Assembly: GCF_049674955.1 (NCBI RefSeq)
Contig: NZ_CP187232.1
Location: forward strand, 1,674,001 to 1,738,000
Length of the DNA stretch: 64,000 nt
Direction: 5' to 3'
Source of the DNA: Sphaerisporangium viridialbum
GTDB taxonomy: Bacteria > Actinomycetota > Actinomycetes > Streptosporangiales > Streptosporangiaceae
Positions 44,807-53,600 of this stretch are shown here, in pieces. Within the stretch, counting starts at the first letter, position 1. The number at the start of each line of letters is the position of its first letter. Both the position numbers and the translations under genes were made by a program. The notes below the pieces were generated by a model, which was given only the letters and a program-made list of their open reading frames with translations, made no database searches and had not been told where the DNA came from.

Positions 44807-46183
44807 CTAGCTCGGCGGTGTGGCGATCTCCTGGGGGAACAGGGACGGCGGGAGGTCCTCGCCGCGGACGCTCCAGAGATCCTTCAGGCTGCTCTCGGGG
44901 TCGGTCGCCGCTAGCTGCGCGCCGAACGCCAGGCCGCGCAGGATGTCGATCATCCCCTCGGCCGGGATGACGGTGGGGTCCGCCAGCAGCAGGACGCTGG
45001 TGCGGCCGCCCTGGACCGACACCCGCACGCGGAAGGGCTGCCCGTACTGCTGCGCCAGGGGGGTCCACAGCAGCTCGGCCGGAGCCTGGTCGGCCGGGTC
45101 CGAGGGCTGGCGGTCGAGCTGCACGTAGTTGATCCAGCACCGGAACAGGTGGTTGACCCAGCAGTCGTGGGACGGGCCGTTGCCCTCCCGCGCCCCGACC
45201 TCGGCGGCGATCGCGGCCACTCGGTCGAAGTCGTAGCAGGAGTAGCGGTACGACCGGGCGCCCGCCCAGTGCAGGCGCTTGATGTGCTCGGCGAGCGAGG
45301 AAGCGTGGTCCACGGTGGCGACGACCGGGATCAGCTGGTTCATCGTGCTGACGATGTCCTGGTGTTCCGGCGCGAACCGGTTCGAGGCCATCAGGCTGAG
45401 CGTGACCCGGTCCGTGCCGGTGTACCGCGCGAGGCCCGCGGCGATCAGGGCAGTCACCACCGACGGCGCGGTGACCCCGAGCCGCCTGGCGGCCTCGGAG
45501 GCGAGGCCGCCGAGCCGGCGCGAGTGCAGCGTCGCCTCCAGGCGGTTGCGCTTCACGCCCGCGGGCAACGTCGGGAGCCCGTCCATCAGCCCGTCGGCGA
45601 GCACGCGCCGCCAGTACCGCTCGGAGCTCTCCTGCCGCTCGCGCCACACCCCGCCGCTCCGCTGCCGCCGCGCGAGCTCGCGGGGCGCGGGCCCCATGCG
45701 CGCGGTGGCACGCGGGTCGGCCACCAGGGCCCGGAACTGGTCCTGCAGGTGGTGGATCGACCACACGTCGAGGATGAGGTGGGAGAACGACAGCGCGAGG
45801 AACACCGGGGCGCCGTCGGTGGTGACCAGCACCCCCCGCCAGCCCAGGGCGCCGGTCATCGGGAACCCGATGGCGGCCAGCTCGTCCTTGGCCTGTTCCG
45901 GGACCTCGCGGCTGGCGACCACGCGGTCGACACGCTCGATCGGCAACGTGACGGCCGGGTGGACGCGCTGCACCGGCTGCCCGTCCTGGACGTGGTAGGT
46001 CGTCCGCAGCGGTTCGTGCCGGTCGACCAGCAGCCGCAGCGCCGTCAGCACCCGGTCCAGCGGGAGGCCCCGCAGGTCCCACGCCGTCGGGAGGTTGGCG
46101 TCGCGCATCCAGTCCTGCGGGTACCTCTCTATCTCTCGCCAGCTGAAGAGCTGGCCGTAACTGAGGGGGGCGTCGACGGACAT
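44807..46183 (-). CDS. Second free-standing condensation-domain protein
   Basis: This 458-aa protein consists only of a condensation domain, with His135 and Asp139 in LSFSHLILDVWS and an N-terminal PLSYGQLFSW segment like the C1 motif. There is no adenylation or carrier domain. It should transfer an acyl group from one carrier to an amine or hydroxyl, as SgcC5-type enzymes do. The start at 46183 has a strong GGAGG RBS and lies 55 bp inside the 3' end of the membrane protein gene, so the two are probably co-transcribed. Confidence 0.9.
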   Translation of the reverse strand: MSVDAPLSYGQLFSWREIERYPQDWMRDANLPTAWDLRGLPLDRVLTALRLLVDRHEPLRTTYHVQDGQPVQRVHPAVTLPIERVDRVVASREVPEQAKDELAAIGFPMTGALGWRGVLVTTDGAPVFLALSFSHLILDVWSIHHLQDQFRALVADPRATARMGPAPRELARRQRSGGVWRERQESSERYWRRVLADGLMDGLPTLPAGVKRNRLEATLHSRRLGGLASEAARRLGVTAPSVVTALIAAGLARYTGTDRVTLSLMASNRFAPEHQDIVSTMNQLIPVVATVDHASSLAEHIKRLHWAGARSYRYSCYDFDRVAAIAAEVGAREGNGPSHDCWVNHLFRCWINYVQLDRQPSDPADQAPAELLWTPLAQQYGQPFRVRVSVQGGRTSVLLLADPTVIPAEGMIDILRGLAFGAQLAATDPESSLKDLWSVRGEDLPPSLFPQEIATPPS

Positions 46184-47166
46184 ATCGTCTCCTCCGGAGC
46201 ACTCGTCGGGGCACCCGCCGCGTCTCGCCGCCCCATCCACAGCACCACCGCGGCGGCGGCGGCCGTCATTTCCAGAAGCGTCACGAACGTGACGAGGGTG
46301 GCCGCGTCGGGGCGGGTCAGGGGCTGCCCCCGAAGCGCCTGCCAGGCGGCCACGGCGACGACTCCTGCGTACGAGCCCGCGGCTGTGCGGACCAGCCGTA
46401 CGCGCACCCGCTCGGGGCGCAGCCAGGCCGTCCGGAGCGCCAGCGCGCCGAGCGCCACGGCGATCAGCGGGATCGCCTGGAGGGCGTGGATCCCGAGGAA
46501 GTGGGCCACCCGCAGGTCGCCCCCGGACGTGCTCCAGCCGACGACGGGCAGGCCGGGCCCCCCGTCGGGCACTCCCACGCTGTGGGCGCCGGTGATGCCG
46601 TCGCCCACGCCGCTCCGCATGGAGTCCAGCGCGGGGGTGGACGTCGTCATGGAGAAGCCGAGCGCCATGCCGGCCAGCGACACGACCGTGCCGAGCCGGA
46701 TCGCCGACGCCATCGCGAGGTCCTCGAACCGCTGCGTGACCAGCAGGACGGCGATGACCAGGTTGGCGACCCACAGGGTCACCACCATCGCGGTCATGCC
46801 GTTCCACACGAGGCGGTCCAGCGGGGTCTGGACGTTGAAGTGGCTCATCCGGCCGTGGAACGCCTGCACGGTGATCAGCACCAGCTCCCCGGCGACCATG
46901 GCCGCGATCACGGTGCCCAGCCACCGGCCCCACCGGCGGCCTCGCCGCAGGTGCGAAAGCATCCAGGCGAGCGTCGCCGTGTACAGCGCGACGGAGACCG
47001 AGAACTTGAACGGCTTCAGCCAGATCGGCTCGCCGGTGAGCACCCGGTCGTCCACGAGCAGCCCGGCGAGCGCGACGACGCCGACCACGCCGGACACCGC
47101 CACCGCGGCGAGCAATGGCCCGTGCGCGCGCATTCCGGATCGCCGGGGACGCTGGAGAACGCTCAT
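46129..47166 (-). CDS. Polytopic membrane protein of unknown function
   Basis: The 345-aa product has about eight hydrophobic segments, beginning with LLAAVAVSGVVGVVALAGLLV and ending with LVTFVTLLEMTAAAAAVVLWM. Polar stretches lie around residues 190-230. No transporter or enzyme motif was recognised. The last 35 residues are hydrophilic and Ser/Thr/Pro-rich, and are encoded in the 55 bp shared with the condensation gene plus adjacent sequence. Export, resistance or lipid-linked transfer are all possible. It is divergent from the type I PKS. Confidence 0.82.
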   Translation of the reverse strand: MSVLQRPRRSGMRAHGPLLAAVAVSGVVGVVALAGLLVDDRVLTGEPIWLKPFKFSVSVALYTATLAWMLSHLRRGRRWGRWLGTVIAAMVAGELVLITVQAFHGRMSHFNVQTPLDRLVWNGMTAMVVTLWVANLVIAVLLVTQRFEDLAMASAIRLGTVVSLAGMALGFSMTTSTPALDSMRSGVGDGITGAHSVGVPDGGPGLPVVGWSTSGGDLRVAHFLGIHALQAIPLIAVALGALALRTAWLRPERVRVRLVRTAAGSYAGVVAVAAWQALRGQPLTRPDAATLVTFVTLLEMTAAAAAVVLWMGRRDAAGAPTSAPEETICPSTPPSVTASSSAGER

Positions 47167-47626
47167 TCTAGGGCCCCTCTCCTGAAGAGGCAGCTCTGCC
47201 GTCCATTACGGATCGCGCCGGCCGCAGTACGAATATCCGATCGCCTGTGCGGCGTTCATCCGAGGTCGGGGAATTGAGAGGCGAAGGCCGTTCCTTCGGG
47301 TGAACGCACGGATTGCCGGCCGGTGCCGGGTGGCGGGAATGGCCGTGGCGGCCACCCGTACCGGAACCCCGCGGTCCCCCTGAAACCCCAGCATCTTCAC
47401 CGTGAACGCCCACGTCAAGTGCGAATAGCGGTCGAAGGCGATGGCAACTTGCTACTGGCAACAATGTGCCAACATGCGACCGTGGCCCAGGCCGGAGGGG
47501 TGCCATTAAGGTCGCAGTAACTATTCAATAGCCGCAATTCCACACTACTGTCCATCATTCCTGCGCGGTGTCTTTATCGAAACCGGCGGTGTCATGTTGG
47601 TGATGCCCGAGGCTTGAGGTGGCACG
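47167..47626. promoter_or_regulatory. Divergent promoter region before the type I PKS
   Basis: This is 460 bp without a convincing gene; the part from 47400 to 47590 is relatively AT-rich. TGGCAAC occurs at 47442 and 47456, and TGCCAAC at 47467; the last two are 11 bp apart, a weak hint of a SARP-like array. The leader ends in TGAGGTGGCACG (47615-47626), the same 12 bases found before the carrier protein gene at 41716, giving a GAGG RBS 7 nt before the start. Confidence 0.45.
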
Positions 47627-50600
47627 TTGATGGTTGGTGAGTCGATTCAGCTGACCGGCGCGACGGCCGACGAGTCCGGCCGGCGGGACGCCCGTCCTGT
47701 TTTCCCGGCGGAGGAGCCGGTCGCCGTCGTGGGCATGTCGTGCCGGCTGCCCGGGGCGGACGACCCCGAGCGGTTCTGGCGGCTGCTGCGCGACGGCGTG
47801 GACGCGGTGACGGCGGTGCCGGAAGGCCGGTGGCCGCACACCACGGCCGTCGAGTACGCCCGGGGCGGCTTCATCCCGGACGTGGACCGCTTCGACGCCG
47901 GGTTCTTCGGGATCTCCCCGAACGAGGCCGCGGCCATGGACCCCCAGCAGCGGCTGACGCTCGAGCTGTCGTGGGAGGCGCTGGAGAACGCGCGGATCCT
48001 CCCGGCCGCGCTGCGCGGCACGGCCGCGGGAGTCTTCCTCGGGGCGATCTCCAACGACTACGCCGCGCTGCAGGACCGTATCGGCGCGGGCGGCGTGGGC
48101 CGGCACACCTACACCGGCGCCAACCGGGCCATGATCGCCAACCGGGTCTCGTACTTCCTCGGGCTGAACGGCCCGAGCCTGACCCTCGACACCGGCCAGT
48201 CGTCGTCGCTGGTGGCCGTGCAGATGGCCTGCGAGAGCCTGCGCCGCGGCGAGACCCGGCTCGCGCTCGCGGGTGGCGTGAACCTCAACCTGCTGGCGGA
48301 GACCACCGCCGCCATCGGCAGCTTCGGGGCGCTGTCGCCGGACGGCCGCTGCTACGTCTTCGACAGCCGCGCCAACGGGTACGTGCGCGGCGAGGGCGGC
48401 GCGCTCGTCGTGCTCAAGCCCCTTTCCGCGGCGCTCGCCGACGGGGACGCGGTCCACTGCGTGATCCTCGGCGGCGCCGTCAACAACGACGGCGGCGGCG
48501 ACGGGCTGACGGTGCCGAGCGGGCGTGCCCAGCGGGAGGTCATCACGCTGGCCCGCGCCCGCGCCGGAGTCGGGCCCGCCGACGTCCAGTACGTGGAGCT
48601 GCACGGCACCGGCACGAAGGTCGGCGACCCCGTCGAGGCGGGCGCGCTCGGCGCCGCCGACGGGGACGGGCGGCCGGGCGCCGACCCGCTTCTGGTCGGC
48701 TCGGTGAAGACCAACATCGGCCACCTCGAAGGCGCCGCGGGCATCGCGGGGTTCCTCAAGGTGGCGCTGAGCCTTCGCCACCGCGAGCTGCCGCCGAGCC
48801 TGAACTTCGAGACCCCCAACCCCGACATCCCGCTGGACGAGCTGCGCCTCCAGGTCGTACGGTCCACCCGTCCCTGGCCCGCCGCCGGGCGTCCCCTGGT
48901 CGCGGGCGTCAGCTCCTTCGGGATGGGCGGCACCAACTGCCACCTGATCCTCTCCGAACCGCCCCCAGGCGAACCCGCCGCCTCCGCCGGCGAACCGGCC
49001 GCGCGCTCCGCCGCTTCCGGCGAGCCGGTCGCGCGCTCAGACGGCTCCGCCGCCTCCGGTGACCCCGTCGCACCCGTCGCGTTCGCGGGCTCGGACGTGC
49101 CGTGGGTGCTGTCCGCGCGTTCCGCCGCCGCGTTGCGGGGCCAGGCGCGGCGGCTGCACGCCCGTGCCGGCGAGGACCCCTCGGCCGGGACCGCGGACGT
49201 GGCGCTGGCCCTGGTCCACAGCCGCACCCGGTTCGAGCACCGGGCGGTCGTGCTCGGCGCCGACCGCGCCGCCCGGCTCGCCGGCCTGGAGGCGCTCGCC
49301 GCCGGGCTCCCCGGCGAGTCCGTGGTCACCGGGTCGGTGACCGCCGGCCGCCGCGCGTTCGTCTTCCCCGGACAGGGGTCGCAGTGGCCCGCCATGGCAC
49401 GTGACCTCCTGGCCGGCTCGCCCGCGTTCGCCGGGCGGATCGCCGAATGCGCCGAGGCCCTCGCACCGTTCACCGACCACTCCCTGCTCGACGTCCTGCG
49501 GGAGACGCCCGGCGCGCCCGGCCTCGACCGGGTCGACGTGGTCCAGCCGGCGCTGTGGGCGGTCATGGTGTCGCTCGCCGGGCTGTGGCGGGCCGCCGGC
49601 GTCGAGCCCCACGTGGTCGTCGGGCACTCGCAGGGGGAGATCGCGGCGGCGACCGTCGCCGGAGCGCTGTCTCTCCAGGACGCCGCCAGGGTCGTGGCGC
49701 TGCGCAGCCGCGCGATCGCCGGCATCACCGGCAGGGGCGGCATGCTGTCGGTCGCCGCCCCACTTGACGTCGTCACCTCGGCCGTACGGCCGCTGGCGCC
49801 GCACGTGGCCGTGGCCGCGTACAACGGGCCTCGCTCCGTGGTCGTCTCCGGGACGCGGCAGGCGCTCTCCGACCTGGAACGGCGGCTCTCGGCCGACGGG
49901 TACCGCACCAAGCTCCTCCCGGTCGACTACGCGTCCCACTCCGCCGAGGTCGAGGGGATCCGCGAGGAGGTGCTCAGCGCGCTGGCGCCCGTCCGCCCGG
50001 TGAGCACCGGCACGCTGTTCGTCTCCACGCTGACCGGCGAGCCGATGGACACCGCCGGGCTGGACGCGGACTACTGGTACCGCAGCCTGCGCCACCCCGT
50101 GCTGTTCGCCCAGGCCACCCGGCGGGCGCTCGACGAGCACTGCGGCCTGTTCGTCGAGTGCAGCCCGCACCCGGTGCTCACGGCCGGCATCGAGGAGACG
50201 ATCGAGGAGGCCGAGCGGGACGCGGCCGTGGTCGGCACGCTGCGCCGGGGCGACGGCGGGCCCGGCCGGTTCCGGCGGGCGCTCGCCGAGGCGTACACGC
50301 GCGGAGCCGACGTCGACTGGTCCACTCTGGGCGATTCCGAGCCGGGCGCCCGGCTCGTCGACCTGCCCACCTACGCCTTCCAGCGCGAGCGGTACTGGCC
50401 AGGGACGCCGGGCGACGCCCATCGTCCCGCGACGCCCGGCGAATCCCAGTGGCCCGATCGCCCGGCCGTCGAGGCCGGGCGCGAGCCGTCCGCGCCGGCG
50501 ACGCCCACCGGCCCGTGGACCCCGGACGGCCTCTCGCGGCGCGCGGTGCGCGAGCTGGTGCTGACCACCGCCGCCGGGCTGCTCGGGCACCAGGACACCC

Positions 50601-53600
50601 GCGCCCTGGAGCCGGCCAGGACCTTCAAGGACCTCGGCTTCGAGTCGGCGACCCTGGAGGACCTCCGCGACCGGCTCAGGTCGGCCACCGGGCTGCGGCT
50701 GCCGACCGGCCTGCTGTACGACCAGCCGACCCCCGACCGGCTCATCGACCACCTGTACGGGCTGCTCCACGACGGGCCGTCCGAAGCGGCGGCCGAGGCG
50801 CGCACGCGCGACGAGACCGACCCCATCGTGGTGGTGGCCATGGGCTGCCGCTATCCCGGAGGCGTCGAGTCGCCGGACGACCTGTGGCGGCTGGTCCGCA
50901 CCGGCACCGACGCGATCACGGAGTTCCCCCCGAACCGGGGCTGGGACCTCGACGCGCTGTTCGCCCACGGGCCCGGCCGGTCGGGCACCAGCGACACCAG
51001 GCACGGCGGCTTCCTGCACGACGCCGACCAGTTCGACGCCGGGTTCTTCGGCATCAGCCCCCGCGAGGCGGCCGCCATGGACCCCCAGCAGCGGCTGCTG
51101 ATGGAGATCTGCTGGGAGACCGTCGAGCGGGCCGGCCTCGACCCCGCCGAACTGCGGGAGTCCGCCACCGGAGTGTTCGTGGGCGCCATGGCCTCCGACT
51201 ACGGCCCCCGGCTGCACCAGTCCACCGGCGCCGCCGACGGTCACCTGCTCACCGGCACCGCGCTCAGCGTCGCCTCCGGGCGCATCGCGTACGCCCTGGG
51301 CCTGCGGGGGCCCGCGATCACCGTGGACACCGCGTGCTCGTCCTCGCTGGTGGCGATCGTCCTCGCGGTGCAGGCGCTGCGGCGCGGGGAGTGCTCGCTG
51401 GCGCTGGCCGGCGGCGCGACGGTCATGTCCAGCCCCGGGATGTTCGTGGAGTTCAGCCGCCAGGGCGGGCTCGCCCCCGACGGCCGCTGCAAGGCGTTCT
51501 CCGCCTCGGCGGACGGCACGGGCTGGGGCGAGGGCGCGGGGATGCTCCTGCTGGAGCGCTGGTCCGACGCCCGTCGCCGCGGACACCCCGTACTCGCCGT
51601 GATCAAGGGCGGCGCGGTCAACCAGGACGGCGCCAGCAACGGCCTGACCGCCCCGAACGGCCAGGCCCAGCGGGAGGTCATCGGCCAGGCGCTCGCCGAC
51701 GCAGGACTCTCCGCGGGCGACGTCGACGTGGTCGAGGCGCACGGCACCGGCACCAGGCTCGGGGACCCCATCGAGGCAGAGTCGATCATCGCCGCGTACG
51801 GCGCGAACCGGGACGCGGACCGGCCGGTCTGGCTCGGCTCGCTCAAGTCGAACATCGGCCACACCCAGGCCGCGGCCGGCGTCGGCGGCGTGATCAAGAT
51901 GATCAAGGCGCTCGAACACCGGACCCTGCCCTCCACCCTGCATGTGGAGGAGCCCACGCCGCACGTCGACTGGAGCGGCGGCTCGGTGCGGCTGCTCACC
52001 GAGCCGGTGGAGCTGCCGGGCGACCGTCCGCTGCGGGCGGCCGTCTCGGGCTTCGGCATCAGCGGCACGAACGCGCACGTCATCCTGGAGGGACCCCCGC
52101 AGGCCGGCCCGGCTCCCGAGGAGCCGGAGGGCCCGCTGGTGTGGGTGGTGTCGGCGAAGTCCGAGGCGTCGTTGCGGGCTCAGGCGGGGCGGTTGCGTAC
52201 GTACGCGCTGGAGGCCGAGCCGGGTGATCTGGTGGCGGCCGGGCGGGTGCTGTCGCGGCGGCCGGGGTTCGCCCACCGCGCGGTGGTCGTGGCCGAGGAC
52301 CGGGAAGAGCTGGTCGCGGGCCTGGCCGCGCTGGCCGGCGGCACGCCCCACGCGACCTTGGCGAGCGGGGTGGCGGGCTCGGACGTGCGTCCGGTGTTCG
52401 TGTTCCCCGGGCAGGGGTCGCAGTGGGCCGGGATGGCGGTCGGCCTGCTGGACGAGAGCGAGGTCTTCCGCACCCACCTCCGGCGGTGCGAGGCGGCGCT
52501 GGAGCCGTACACCGGCTGGTCGGTGGAGGCGGTGCTGCGCGGCAGGGAGGGCGCGCCGGCGCTTGCGGGCTCCGATGTCATCCAGCCGGTGCTGTTCGCG
52601 GTCATGGCGTCCCTCGCGGAGCTGTGGCGGTCGCTCGGGGTCGAGCCCTCCGCCGTGATCGGTCACTCCCAGGGAGAGATCACCGCCGCCTGCGTCGCGG
52701 GAGCGCTCGGCCTGGAGGACGCCGCCAAGGTCGTCGCTCTGCGCAGCCAGGCGCTGATGAAGCTCGGCGACAGCGGCGGCATGCTCGCCGTGTCGCTGCC
52801 GGCCGCGCGGGCGCGGGAGCTGCTCTCGCCGTGGACCGACCGGCTGTGGGTGGCCGTGCACAGCGGCCCGGCCAGCACGGTCGTGGCCGGCGACCTCGAC
52901 GCGCTGGAGGAGTTCGCCGCCGCCTGCGGCGAGAAAGTGCGGACCCGCAGGGTGGCGATCGACTACGCGGCCCACACGCCGCACATCGAAGCGCTCCGCG
53001 AGGAGCTGCTCACCACGCTGGACGACGTCTCGCCACGGCCCACCGACGTCGCCTTCTGCTCCTCGCTGGCGGGCGCGTTCATCGGCCACGCCGAGCTGAA
53101 CGCCGCGTACTGGTACACCAGCCTGCGCAACCCGGTGCGGTTCGAGGAGGGCATCCGGGCCTTCGCCGGGCACGGGACCCCGCTGTTCATCGAGACCAGC
53201 CCGCATCCCGTGCTGACCGGGCACATCCAGGACACCCTGGAGGCGGCGGGCATACCCGGCGGCGCCACAGGGACGCTCCGCCGGGACGACGGCGACCGGC
53301 GCCGGTTCCTGGTGGCGGCGGGCCAGGCGTACGTGCTCGGCGCCGAGGTGGACTGGGCGCGGGCGCTCGGCCAGGGGCCCCACCGCCACGTCGACCTGCC
53401 CACCTACCCCTTCGAGCACCGCAGGTACTGGATCGACGGCGCCGCCGCCACCGTGGACGTCGCCGCGCGGGGCATGGACGCCTCCCGGCACCCGCTCCTC
53501 GGCGCGGTAGTGCCGCTGGCCGGAGACGACGGGTTCCTGCTCACCGGGCGGCTGTCGCGCGGCGCGATGCCGTGGCTCGCCGACCACGTCGTGGACGGCG

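Noticed and set aside
37176..46183. Thiopeptide or lanthipeptide system suggested by the cysteine desulfurase and unknown protein
   Set aside because: No precursor peptide gene, cyclodehydratase or lanthionine synthetase was found nearby.
47168..47506. Minus-strand frame of 112 codons before the PKS gene
   Set aside because: Low-complexity composition, no recognisable domain, and it occupies the promoter region of two divergent genes.
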